Origin: an uncultured Pirellula sp.
Lineage (GTDB): Bacteria; Planctomycetota; Planctomycetia; Pirellulales; Pirellulaceae
Assembly: GCA_903892355.1 (NCBI GenBank)
Contig: CAITIE010000091.1
Span: forward strand, 62,001 to 126,000
Reading direction: 5' to 3'
Length of the DNA stretch: 64,000 nucleotides
Positions 8,778 to 16,592 of this stretch are shown piece by piece. The notes under the pieces were generated by a model. It saw nothing but the letters and a program-made list of their open reading frames with translations. It made no database searches and had not been told where the DNA came from. Within the stretch, counting starts at the first letter, position 1. Each line of letters begins with the position of its first letter. Position numbers and translations under genes: made by a program.

Positions 8778-9521
8778 TCAACCCGTCGATGGTTGGGGCG
8801 AACTGATTTGGAATGCCGATGCATCCCGAGCAAAATCGTCTTGTGAGATGTCCTTTTCGATATTCCCATCACGGAATTTCAGGAGTCGGAAAGCGGAGCG
8901 TGCGACCTGGGCATCGTGGGTGACCATCACGATGGTTTGGTTCAGGTCAGAAGCGAGGGAACGTAGCAGTTCCGTCACTCGGCCCGATTGTCGGGAATCG
9001 AGATTCCCGGTCGGCTCATCCGCCAACAGGATCACGGGTTCGATGGCGATCGCCCGCGCAACAGCGACCCGTTGCTGCTCGCCGCCGGAAAGTTTCGAGG
9101 GGATATGGTCGCGGCGATGGAGCATCTCGACCCGTTCGAGGGCCTTGGCAGCCCTTTCGTTGGCAAGATTGCGGGGGACCCCGTCGAGTTCCATCGGCAG
9201 GGCGACGTTTTCAAGTGCCGAGAGGGTAGGGATCAAGTTGAAGGCTTGGAAAACAAACCCAATTTTGCGGCGCCGAATCAGCGTTCGCTGGTCGTCATCG
9301 AGCGTTCCCAAATCGATCCCATCGAGGATGACTTGGCCGCTCGTCGGGGGCTCGATCCCGCCGATAATGCTCATCAACGTGCTTTTTCCGGATCCGCTGG
9401 GGCCCATCAAAGCCACGAACTCCCCCGTCTCGATCGTCAGGTTGACGCCGCGTAGAACCTCGATCGCAATATCCCCTGAGCCAAACTGTTTGGTCAAGTT
9501 GCGGGTCTCGATAATTGCCAT
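8778..9521 (-). CDS. ABC transporter ATP-binding protein, LolD/MacB type
   Basis: 247 residues with every ABC motif: Walker A GPSGSGKST (residues 40-48), signature LSGGE (144-148), Walker B ILLADEP (164-170) and the H-loop histidine H202. The D-loop NLDS is intact, so it should hydrolyse ATP at the inner membrane. The short length and lack of extra domains place it with LolD/FtsE-like partners of FtsX-fold permeases, in agreement with the permease 9 bp downstream. ATG 9521 is the only sensible start. The 260 bp upstream of it, toward the divergent epimerase gene, hold the likely promoters for both directions. Confidence 0.95.
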   Translation of the reverse strand: MAIIETRNLTKQFGSGDIAIEVLRGVNLTIETGEFVALMGPSGSGKSTLMSIIGGIEPPTSGQVILDGIDLGTLDDDQRTLIRRRKIGFVFQAFNLIPTLSALENVALPMELDGVPRNLANERAAKALERVEMLHRRDHIPSKLSGGEQQRVAVARAIAIEPVILLADEPTGNLDSRQSGRVTELLRSLASDLNQTIVMVTHDAQVARSAFRLLKFRDGNIEKDISQDDFARDASAFQISSPQPSTG

Positions 9522-9781
9522 GCCGGGGAGAAGCCATTAGGAGTTGGGGCGATTCGAAGATTCGGATTATAAGCATAAATGCTGATCCTGCGGACCTCTA
9601 AAATGACGTCTGGGTGGACTTCCTTCCGTTCCCCGGTAGCGGTGATGACAGCCCCCGGTGATGTGATATCATCTTTTCGCCGTCCGAGCGGGGATTTACC
9701 ACCCTCTGGTGGCAAGCCAAGATTTCTTCATTTTTTGAACGGGTATACCATCCGACACTTGCTCAGGAGGAGGCGTGCCGC

Positions 9782-10774
9782 ATGAGGATTGTCGTTACTG
9801 GCGCCACAGGGTTGCTTGGGAACAACATCGTTCGGATGGCCATCGACAAAGGGCACGACGTCGTTGCCGTTTCGCGCACCGCATCGAAGTCCAAGGCCCT
9901 TAGTGGGTTGCGTCTAGAACCAGTGGATGCAGATGTCACTGACTGGGATCGTATTTCGAAGAAAATCGAGGGGCCGGTTCAAGCGATCGTTCACTGCGCT
10001 GCGCACATCCATATCGGGTGGAAGCAGTTGGAGCAGGGGCACCACATCAATGGCAATGGAACCCGCAACGCCCTCCGATTTGCGGAAGAACGGGGCTGTC
10101 GCTGCATTCATGTCTCCACGGTCAACACCCTCACCGTTGGTTCCAAAAACCGAATCATCGAAGAGGATACCCCTGGTGACGGTCAGGTTCCGTGCACGTA
10201 CGTCGTCACCAAAAGGGCGGCAGAGCAAGAATCGCGCGCGTACATCTGTCGAGGTGGGGACGCCGTGATCGTTTACCCAGGTTTCATGCTTGGACCTTGG
10301 GATTGGAAGCCCAGCAGTGGCCGAATGATCTGCGATTTGCGCGGCGGAGCTCCACCGTGGGCTCCTTCAGGCGGTTGCAGTGTTTGCGACCCGCGGGACG
10401 TGGCGAGCGCCATCCTAGCGGCAATTGATCGCGCTCCACGCGGTGGCCGTTTCATCCTAGGGGGAGAGAACTGGACCTACATGCAGCTTTGGCGAGAGAT
10501 CACTTCGCAATTGGGATCTCGCAAACCAATGATCACCATGCGATTTCTGGTCCCCTGGATCGCAGGCACCGTCGGTGATTGTGTTGGAAGACTGACCTCC
10601 GAAGAGCCGATCATCAACTCTGCCGCTATTGCGATGGGAAGCCAATTCCACTGGTACTCGAGCGAACGAGCGGCAACGCAACTGGGCTATCGATCGCGTC
10701 CCGCGCAGGAATCGATCCGAGATGCAATCGCATGGCTCAGGCAGTACGAATACTTACCAAAAGCGAAGAGCTAA
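9782..10774 (+). CDS. NAD(P)-dependent epimerase/dehydratase (extended SDR)
   Basis: 330-residue Rossmann enzyme. The dinucleotide motif GATGLLGNN sits at residues 7-15, and the catalytic Tyr-Lys pair is in YVVTKRAAEQ, with STVNT as the Ser/Thr strand. The sequence most resembles dihydroflavonol-4-reductase-like or hopanoid-associated sugar epimerases, which oxidise or reduce a sugar or sterol-like substrate. AGGAGGAGG sits about 9 nt before ATG 9782, the strongest ribosome site in the neighbourhood. The methyltransferase-like gene begins 3 bp after the stop, so the two are cotranscribed. The substrate is unknown. Confidence 0.9.
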   Translation: MRIVVTGATGLLGNNIVRMAIDKGHDVVAVSRTASKSKALSGLRLEPVDADVTDWDRISKKIEGPVQAIVHCAAHIHIGWKQLEQGHHINGNGTRNALRFAEERGCRCIHVSTVNTLTVGSKNRIIEEDTPGDGQVPCTYVVTKRAAEQESRAYICRGGDAVIVYPGFMLGPWDWKPSSGRMICDLRGGAPPWAPSGGCSVCDPRDVASAILAAIDRAPRGGRFILGGENWTYMQLWREITSQLGSRKPMITMRFLVPWIAGTVGDCVGRLTSEEPIINSAAIAMGSQFHWYSSERAATQLGYRSRPAQESIRDAIAWLRQYEYLPKAKS

Positions 10775-10777
10775 CCT

Positions 10778-11377
10778 TTGAGTCCTCTCAAACAACTTAG
10801 GATTCATATCCATCGCTGGCTGATCCCCTACGGAATCGACACGCGGAAAAAGCGAGGGGACCGAGTGGTCCTTGAAAACGTCATATTTCCGGAACTTCTT
10901 CAAAGTTCTCAGTACCAACGCATCCTGTTTGTGGGCTGCGCTTGGTACACGCTTCACTACCCCAACCTCTTCAAGACGAAGAACTTCACCACCCTGGAAA
11001 TCGATCCCAGCCAACAATCCTTTGGCGCTCGAGAGCACATCATCGATTCGTGCGAACGTCTGGAACGGTACTTCCAACCGGGTCAACTCGATTGCATCGT
11101 GTTCAATGGGGTGTACGGTTTTGGACTCGATGATCCAAACGACGTGGATCGGACATTCACGGCGATGCATCGCGTACTGCGCGATGGAGGCTTGCTCGTT
11201 TTTGGCAGGAACGACCTTCCTCAGCATTCTCCCTGCTCGCTCGACGCCATCCCTTCCATTGCTTATTTTGAGCCGGTCGTCTTCCCTCCCTTAGGCTGTA
11301 CCGAATACTCCTCGGACACAACCAATCGGCATGTGTTCCAGTTCCTGGCAAACCAAGCCACAAAAAAAGATCGATAG
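10778..11377 (+). CDS. methyltransferase-like protein
   Basis: 199 residues with a class I SAM-methyltransferase pattern: motif I-like RILFVGCAWYT, an acidic strand-end TTLEIDPSQQS, motif IV-like LDCIVFNGVYGFG, then MHRVLRDGGLLVFGRND. Motif I lacks the usual Gly-rich GxGxG, so cofactor binding is uncertain. The start is TTG 10778, three bases after the epimerase stop; there is no in-frame ATG or GTG before the fold begins. Tight coupling to the epimerase suggests they modify the same metabolite, possibly a sugar or lipid, but this is inference. Confidence 0.72.
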   Translation: MSPLKQLRIHIHRWLIPYGIDTRKKRGDRVVLENVIFPELLQSSQYQRILFVGCAWYTLHYPNLFKTKNFTTLEIDPSQQSFGAREHIIDSCERLERYFQPGQLDCIVFNGVYGFGLDDPNDVDRTFTAMHRVLRDGGLLVFGRNDLPQHSPCSLDAIPSIAYFEPVVFPPLGCTEYSSDTTNRHVFQFLANQATKKDR

Positions 11378-11385
11378 GGCCTCCA

Positions 11386-11973
11386 ATGCCAACTCCTGAG
11401 TTCAAAGCGTTTGAAACCAAATCTCCATCGCAAACGCTCGAGTCCCCAGCCCACTCCCTGCAACACGCTACGGAGAAACCACCTTCATGGGGAGCCTACC
11501 GTGAGGGAGTCGAGCGAGCGATTGCGATCGCTGTCCATTACCATCGAGGACAGCGCGACAAAGCCGGTGAATGCTATCTGCTGCATCTGTTCCGAGTTAT
11601 GTTGTCGTCCAGCATCCCTGCCGTTCAACAGGTAGGAGTGCTGCACGATGTTTTGGAGGACACCGCGGCGACTCCTTCAGTGCTCATGGAGGCCGGCCTG
11701 TCAAACGACATTATCGAAGCCGTGATCCTGCTGACCAAACCCCCTGAGATGCCTTACACGCACTACATCGTTCGTCTCTCCAAAAACCTACTTGCTGCAG
11801 AAGTGAAACGAAACGACCTGCGAGACAATTACTCGATCGGACGTGTCGCTTACCGAGCCGAAGCGACCGCAGAGGATGCGATGAGGATCCAGCGCTATGT
11901 TTTAGCGCACCAGTTCCTTAGCGGAATCTTCGACGAGCCGACCTTCCTCGCACGCATGTCCGGACTCGAATAA
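11386..11973 (+). CDS. HD-domain protein, small alarmone hydrolase-like
   Basis: 195 residues carrying the metal-dependent HD hydrolase core of the SpoT/MESH1 kind: AIAVHYHRGQRDKAGECYLLHL, the HDxxED motif in LHDVLEDT (about residues 86-93), and the later Asp-Asn helix KRNDLRDN. No (p)ppGpp synthetase, TGS or ACT domain follows, so it is a stand-alone hydrolase with a roughly 40-residue unstructured leader. MESH1-type enzymes cleave the 3'-pyrophosphate of ppGpp or NADPH; which substrate applies here is unknown. It follows the methyltransferase-like gene by 8 bp. The ATG at 11386 lacks a strong ribosome site, suggesting coupled translation. Confidence 0.78.
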   Translation: MPTPEFKAFETKSPSQTLESPAHSLQHATEKPPSWGAYREGVERAIAIAVHYHRGQRDKAGECYLLHLFRVMLSSSIPAVQQVGVLHDVLEDTAATPSVLMEAGLSNDIIEAVILLTKPPEMPYTHYIVRLSKNLLAAEVKRNDLRDNYSIGRVAYRAEATAEDAMRIQRYVLAHQFLSGIFDEPTFLARMSGLE

Positions 11974-12079
11974 CTGCCGGTATTTCCCCGATCGCAAGGC
12001 TAGAGCGATCGTTGTTTTTGAACTATGCTGTCGCTTCCGGCAGCGTCGACACCCACCCGTGGTAGCCGTTCCAACCATC

Positions 12080-12103
12080 CAGCCAATCATTCAGCCAATC
12101 GAT
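12080..12103. repeat. 12-bp-period direct repeat upstream of the RidA gene
   Basis: CAGCCAATCATT (12080-12091) is followed by CAGCCAATCGAT (12092-12103), identical in 10 of 12 positions, ending 7 bp before the RidA start codon. An older related string, CCAACCATC, lies just upstream, so this may be a decayed three-unit array occupying the position where a ribosome site is expected. Confidence 0.6.
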
Positions 12104-12110
12104 TTCTATC

Positions 12111-12575
12111 ATGTCCCAGATTGAAAAGAAGCTCGAAGCCCTCGGGCTACAACTTCCTCCCGCACCAAAGCCAGTCGGGTTGTACAAGCCGATGTTGATC
12201 GTTGGCAATTTGGCGTATTTGTCCGGCCATGGCCCGCTGAAGAGCGATGGGTCGATCATGCTCGGTCGCGTCGGAGCGGACCTCGATGTCGAGGGTGGAA
12301 AAGCTGCCGCGCAGCAGACAGCATTGGCGATGCTAGCCACACTTAAGGCAGGTCTAGGAAGTCTCGACCGCGTTGTTCGTGTCGTCAAGCTGCTGGGTTT
12401 GGTACGTTGCACCGACGAGTTTGGTCAAAGCCCGTTAGTCATCAACGGCTGCAGCCAAGTCTTCGTCGATCTCTGGGGCAGCGACTTAGGGGTTGGCGTT
12501 CGAAGCGCGCTAGGAACAAATTCGCTCCCAGGCGGAATGGCGGTAGAGGTTGAAGGAATTTTTGAGATCCAGTAA
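12111..12575 (+). CDS. RidA/YjgF family protein
   Basis: 154 residues of the RidA fold. RidA proteins hydrolyse reactive enamine/imine intermediates, and the substrate carboxylate is held by a conserved arginine; here that residue is in GVGVRSALGTNSLPGG, followed by the expected VEVEGIFEI strand. The N-terminal motif YLSGHGPLKSDG replaces the common SGQ segment, and the length exceeds classical RidA (about 128), so it belongs to an atypical subgroup (YjgH-like). Its ATG follows a short direct repeat and has no clear Shine-Dalgarno. It is 39 bp upstream of rsmA. Confidence 0.9.
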   Translation: MSQIEKKLEALGLQLPPAPKPVGLYKPMLIVGNLAYLSGHGPLKSDGSIMLGRVGADLDVEGGKAAAQQTALAMLATLKAGLGSLDRVVRVVKLLGLVRCTDEFGQSPLVINGCSQVFVDLWGSDLGVGVRSALGTNSLPGGMAVEVEGIFEIQ

Positions 12576-12614
12576 TCGACGCGCAGCACAATCCCATAAC
12601 CATCGAATCCTTGC

Positions 12615-13517
12615 ATGAGCGAAAAACAAACCCTCTCTTTTCTTTCCAGGACCCTTGAAAAAGCGGGTTTGCAGCCGAAAACGAAGTACGGCCAAAACTT
12701 CCTTGTCGATCTCAACCTGCTCAACATCCTCATCGATGGGGCCGCGTTGACTCCGAACGACGTGGTGCTCGAAATCGGTACTGGGTTGGGTTCGTTGACA
12801 AAAACGATGGCGACCAAGGTCGGTGCGGTTATCACCGTGGAAGTCGACCGGGATCTCCAAGCGCTCGCGTCCAAGGAACTCAAGAGTTTTTCCAACGTCC
12901 AGCTTCTCTCGTGCGATGCGCTTCGGAACAAAAATCATCTTCGGGAGGAGGTTCTCGATGCGGTGCGAGCGGCGATGAGCCGAATTCCAAATGCCAGATT
13001 CAAGCTCGTTGCAAACCTGCCGTACAACGTGGCAACCCCGATCATCAGCAACCTTCTCACGGTCGAACCGTTGGTCGAGCGGATGGTCGTAACGATCCAG
13101 AAAGAACTCGGCGAACGGATAACCGCTCCTCCTTCGTGCAAAGACTACAGCGCTTTGTCGGTCTGGATGCAAGCCCTCGGGGATTGCGAGGTACTGCGAG
13201 TTTTGCCACCCACCGTATTTTGGCCGCAACCGAAAGTCGACTCGGCGATCATTCGGATTCGACCGAATGCGGCCAAACGGTCGCGCATCGCAGATCTCGA
13301 GTTCTTCCACACCCGACTTCGAGCACTCTTTTTCCATCGGCGTAAATTTCTGCGCAGCCAATTAGCAACGGCGTTGCAAGACGATTTGGACAAACCTCAG
13401 ATCGATGCCGTTATGCAGGCGAAAGGTTTCGCGCCGAACCTTCGAGCCGAACAGCTTACGGTCGAGCAAATGATCGATCTACTTGAAGCTTGCCGACAAG
13501 CGATCCCGCCGAAGTAA
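12615..13517 (+). CDS. rsmA: 16S rRNA (adenine1518/1519-N6) dimethyltransferase RsmA
   Basis: 300 residues matching RsmA/KsgA, which dimethylates two adenines in helix 45 of 16S rRNA late in small-subunit assembly. Visible motifs: substrate-entry GQNFLVD (residues 26-32), SAM motif I VLEIGTGLGSLT (51-62), and the catalytic NLPY at 134-137. The C-terminal helical domain is complete, ending KGFAPNLRAEQL and a last helix. The ATG at 12615 is 39 bp after the RidA stop. It converges on the heptosyltransferase gene across a 71-bp gap in which I see no terminator hairpin. Confidence 0.96.
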   Translation: MSEKQTLSFLSRTLEKAGLQPKTKYGQNFLVDLNLLNILIDGAALTPNDVVLEIGTGLGSLTKTMATKVGAVITVEVDRDLQALASKELKSFSNVQLLSCDALRNKNHLREEVLDAVRAAMSRIPNARFKLVANLPYNVATPIISNLLTVEPLVERMVVTIQKELGERITAPPSCKDYSALSVWMQALGDCEVLRVLPPTVFWPQPKVDSAIIRIRPNAAKRSRIADLEFFHTRLRALFFHRRKFLRSQLATALQDDLDKPQIDAVMQAKGFAPNLRAEQLTVEQMIDLLEACRQAIPPK

Positions 13518-13588
13518 CTGGTAAAGTCAGTAATCGGTGGAATCAGTAGCTAAGTGCGTCGAGACGGCAGCCGTGAGGGCGAATGAAT

Positions 13589-14665
13589 CTAACCAGCTCG
13601 CCGTTTCTGTTGCTCCAGCGCCAGCAACGCCGCGCGGACAACGCGTTCCGCGTCTAGTCCGTTCATGCACTGAGTATGCTTCAATGGGCATTCGTACTTG
13701 CCACACGGTTGGCACGCCAAACCGAGCGTCACGATCGTTTCGGGCTCGTTATAGCTGCGAGTCATGTCCGGTGCGATCGAACCGAATATCGAAATCACCG
13801 GCTTGTTCATCGCGATGGCAATATGACGAGGACCGCTATCAGTCGATATCACCAGCGTCGACCGCTCGATGAGAGCCTTGCTCAGCCCCAGTGGCAACGA
13901 GCTCCATCGCCCCATGCTTCGGACGCCAGGGAGTGCCGTTTGGTCTTCGATGCGATTGGCGATCTCACGTTCAGCGGGCCCACAATGAACCAGGATCTGG
14001 TAGCCGTGTTGACGGCTCAGTTCACCGGCGGCTCGAACCGCGTGTTCGATCGGCCATCGCTTGGTTTCCGCAGTCGCAGCACCCGTGTTGAGCAGGATGG
14101 TTGGACGCTCGGGGCTAAAGCCGACTTCATGCCAAAACCGATCGGCCAATTGGCGATCTGCGTCGGTCGTGGCAAGCTCCGTTCGGCGACTTGGGATGGA
14201 GCAACCCATGGCTTCGGCGAGTCGAAGGTAGGTATCGATGCATGGGTCGTTGCGGGCGTCTCGGTTCCCATCGGTGATGCGCACGCGTTGGGTCAGAAGA
14301 AAACCGCGGCCATCGCGCGCGTACCCAATGCGGCGAGGAATCCCTGCCATAAAGGCGATGAGGGCCGTGGACAAACTATTGGTCATGAGGAGGATCGCAT
14401 CCATGCGCCGACGCCGCAACTCGCGAACCAACCCCCGACGGTTCCAGGTCCCCTGCTGTCCCGGTTGGCATGACTGTTTCGAGCGAGGTTTGTAGCAGAG
14501 AGTCGAATCCGCCCACGGAAGTCCCTCGAGCACCATCAGCGGCGCGGGGCGACCGACCCAACAGAACTCACTAAGTTCTGGGATTCCGAATCGAAGGGCA
14601 CGAAGAGTCGGGGTGGCCATGCAGGCATCCCCGACCCAGTTTGGGAGCATTAAGGCTAAACGCAT
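13589..14665 (-). CDS. waaF: glycosyltransferase family 9 (lipopolysaccharide heptosyltransferase II-like)
   Basis: 358 residues with the GT9 two-domain layout. It starts with MLPNWVGDACMATPTLRALR, the family's N-terminal motif, and the C-terminal half has the nucleotide-sugar site TILLNTGAATAETKRWP and the acceptor/donor loop STDSGPRHIAIAMNKPVISIFG. Such enzymes transfer L-glycero-D-manno-heptose to lipid A-core, which fits a Gram-negative-type outer membrane. A small C-terminal Cys cluster, CQPCGKYECPLKHTQC, is common to this subgroup. Upstream on the same strand lie only 278 bp and the 22-bp minisatellite. Confidence 0.9.
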   Translation of the reverse strand: MRLALMLPNWVGDACMATPTLRALRFGIPELSEFCWVGRPAPLMVLEGLPWADSTLCYKPRSKQSCQPGQQGTWNRRGLVRELRRRRMDAILLMTNSLSTALIAFMAGIPRRIGYARDGRGFLLTQRVRITDGNRDARNDPCIDTYLRLAEAMGCSIPSRRTELATTDADRQLADRFWHEVGFSPERPTILLNTGAATAETKRWPIEHAVRAAGELSRQHGYQILVHCGPAEREIANRIEDQTALPGVRSMGRWSSLPLGLSKALIERSTLVISTDSGPRHIAIAMNKPVISIFGSIAPDMTRSYNEPETIVTLGLACQPCGKYECPLKHTQCMNGLDAERVVRAALLALEQQKRRAG

Positions 14666-14784
14666 GATGTGAGAACTTATAGAGGCTGGGTAATTTGCGA
14701 GTCAATAAGAGTTCTCGCCCTCTTGAGAGGCCGCTATAGTAAGGCGTCACGATCGCGCGACCCCGGAACCGCGACGGCGACCCT

Positions 14785-14894
14785 CCGGCGCCTCGACGGC
14801 GATCAACCGGCGCCTCGACGGCGACCAACCGGCGCCTCGACGGCGACCAACCGGCGCCTCGACGGCGACCAACCGGCGCCTCGACGGCGATCAA
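14785..14894. repeat. 22-bp minisatellite, five copies
   Basis: Five contiguous 22-bp units start at 14785, 14807, 14829, 14851 and 14873; they differ only by T or C at position 19. A decayed partial copy precedes them (about 14769-14784). Each unit contains CGCC-TCGAC-GGCG, able to form a 4-bp stem with a 5-nt loop. The 22-bp period is not a multiple of three, so it is not coding. It lies between the heptosyltransferase start and gcvT. Confidence 0.97.
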
Positions 14895-14943
14895 CCTAAG
14901 ATTTCGACGGGCTACCCGTCCTAAAATAAGTTTGCGGACCCCC

Positions 14944-16077
14944 ATGAATACTCCCCAAAGTGGAACCAATCTTTTTACGCCGTTGCACGCATGGCATGTC
15001 CAAAACGGGGGGAAAATGGCCCCTTTCGGCGGTTACGAGATGCCGATCCAGTATTCCGGAATCGTGGCCGAACACACGGCCACGAGAACCGCGTTGGGAG
15101 TTTTTGACATTTCTCACATGGGACGATTGCGTTTTGATGGCCCCAGAGCCGACCAACTCCTCGACCATCTGTTGACCCGCAGGGTTCTGGACATGCAGCC
15201 CGGCCAAGTTCGATACTCGCTCGTATGCAACGAAGAGGGTGGGATTCTCGATGACGTGCTCGTCAGCTGCCTGGAGAGCCCGAGCGGAAAAATCTATTTC
15301 CTCCTGGTGGTGAACGCTAGCAACAAATCGAAAATCGTCGATTGGCTACAACCCCACTTGGCCGATTTCCCAGACGTCGAATTTCACGATGTCACGGAGT
15401 CAACAGCGATGATCGCCGTCCAAGGTCCCCGGGCGGTTCAGGTCTGCGAACGGCTATTGCCCCCGGCTGCTACCAAACTCGGATACTACCGAGCCAAAGT
15501 AACCGATCAGATGTCCAAGCCATGCATTGTTTCGCGCACGGGTTATACCGGCGAGGATGGTTTTGAATTGATTGTGCGCTCCGAGGATGCGGTTCGGGTT
15601 TGGGAAAATATCTTTTTGGCTGGCCGAGAACATGGTGTCCTCCCTGTAGGCTTGGGAGCTCGAGATACATTGCGGTTGGAAGCGGGTATGCCGTTGTATG
15701 GCCATGAGTTGAGCGAGCAGATCGACCCGTACACCGCTGGTCTCTCGTTTGCGGTGAACTTGAAAGACCGAAGCTTTGTCGGCAGCCAATCCTTAGCCGC
15801 CAAATCCTCCGGAGCAGGACCTTCTGGAATGAAACGCGTTGGATTGAAGGTCGAAGGTCGCCGTGCAGCGCGCGAACAATCCACTTGTTACTGCACTGAC
15901 GGGCAAGCGATCGGTACGGTGACCAGCGGCACTTTTTCCCCCACGTTCAATCAACCGATTTCGATGGCTTATGTTAACGCCGATGCTGCCATCGTCGGCC
16001 ACAAAATCGAAGTCGATATACGCGGAACGCGCGCCCCGGCAACGGTGGTAGAGCTTCCGTTCTACAAACGCTCGTAA
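14944..16077 (+). CDS. gcvT: aminomethyltransferase, glycine cleavage system T protein
   Basis: 377 residues. GcvT takes the aminomethyl group from lipoyl-GcvH, releases ammonia and makes 5,10-methylene-tetrahydrofolate. Family motifs are all present: KMAPFGGYEMPIQY near the N-terminus, FDISHMGR, the folate-site YTGEDGFEL, and RDTLRLEAGMPLYGHEL; the C-terminal barrel has VTSGTFSPT. ATG 14944 is preferred over TTG 14932. gcvH follows 52 bp downstream. The gene starts 49 bp after the 22-bp minisatellite, and I found no glycine riboswitch in that leader. Confidence 0.97.
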   Translation: MNTPQSGTNLFTPLHAWHVQNGGKMAPFGGYEMPIQYSGIVAEHTATRTALGVFDISHMGRLRFDGPRADQLLDHLLTRRVLDMQPGQVRYSLVCNEEGGILDDVLVSCLESPSGKIYFLLVVNASNKSKIVDWLQPHLADFPDVEFHDVTESTAMIAVQGPRAVQVCERLLPPAATKLGYYRAKVTDQMSKPCIVSRTGYTGEDGFELIVRSEDAVRVWENIFLAGREHGVLPVGLGARDTLRLEAGMPLYGHELSEQIDPYTAGLSFAVNLKDRSFVGSQSLAAKSSGAGPSGMKRVGLKVEGRRAAREQSTCYCTDGQAIGTVTSGTFSPTFNQPISMAYVNADAAIVGHKIEVDIRGTRAPATVVELPFYKRS

Positions 16078-16129
16078 TTCTTTCCCCTCCACTCGTCTCC
16101 ATTGGTCTTTAGCATTCCGAGAAAAAAAA

Positions 16130-16528
16130 ATGTCTATACAACCAGAACAATTGAAGTATTGCGATTCGCACGAATGGGTTTATGCACCCGCTGACGCCAG
16201 CGGCGTTGCTACTGTTGGGATCTCTGCTTTCGCCGTGGCAGAACTCAACGACCTCGTATTCATGGCGCTCCCGTCGGTCGGACAAAAGCTTGCTGCAGGT
16301 CAAGAGTTTGGGGAGGTTGAAAGCGTTAAGGCAGTCAGTCCGATGTACAGCCCTGTCAGCGGCGAAGTGATCGAGGTCAACTCAGGATTGGTGGATCGAC
16401 TCGATCAACTCAATGGCGATCCGTACGATCAAGGTTGGATGATGAAGATCAAGATGAGCGACCCGAGCGAGCTTGCAAAATTGATGGACTACCAAGCCTA
16501 TCAAAAAATGATCTCTCAACACGGCTAA
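16130..16528 (+). CDS. gcvH: glycine cleavage system H protein
   Basis: 132-residue lipoyl carrier protein. The lipoylation lysine is K67 in GEVESVKAVS, in the expected beta-hairpin of the barrel; HEWVYAP near the start and GWMMKIKMSDP near the end are typical. It shuttles the aminomethyl intermediate between GcvP, GcvT and the dehydrogenase L protein. A lipoyl-transfer enzyme is encoded 64 bp downstream, which fits maturation of this lysine. The gene normally neighbours gcvP (or gcvPA/gcvPB), which is absent here. Its TAA stop lies inside a perfect 20-bp tandem duplication. Confidence 0.97.
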   Translation: MSIQPEQLKYCDSHEWVYAPADASGVATVGISAFAVAELNDLVFMALPSVGQKLAAGQEFGEVESVKAVSPMYSPVSGEVIEVNSGLVDRLDQLNGDPYDQGWMMKIKMSDPSELAKLMDYQAYQKMISQHG

Positions 16529-16560
16529 CCCCCAATAGCTACGGCTAACCCCCAATAGCT
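16521..16560. repeat. perfect 20-bp tandem duplication across the gcvH stop
   Basis: ACGGCTAACCCCCAATAGCT occurs at 16521-16540 and again at 16541-16560 without mismatch. The first copy contains the last Gly codon and TAA stop of gcvH. The perfect identity suggests a recent event. Confidence 0.97.
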
Positions 16561-16592
16561 ATAGAGTAACCTCCATTCGAGCGTGACCGCAT

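Noticed and set aside
8404-9540. 378-codon plus-strand open frame
   Set aside because: It lies antisense to the ABC transporter genes, whose motifs are unambiguous.
14785-14894. CRISPR array
   Set aside because: The 22-bp units are contiguous with no spacers and no cas genes are near.
14669-14899. Arg-rich open frame across the minisatellite
   Set aside because: It merely translates the repeat; the period is not a multiple of three and the upstream part has no coding features.
14666-14943. Glycine riboswitch before gcvT
   Set aside because: No tandem aptamer core sequence or paired stems were seen; the leader is mostly the minisatellite.
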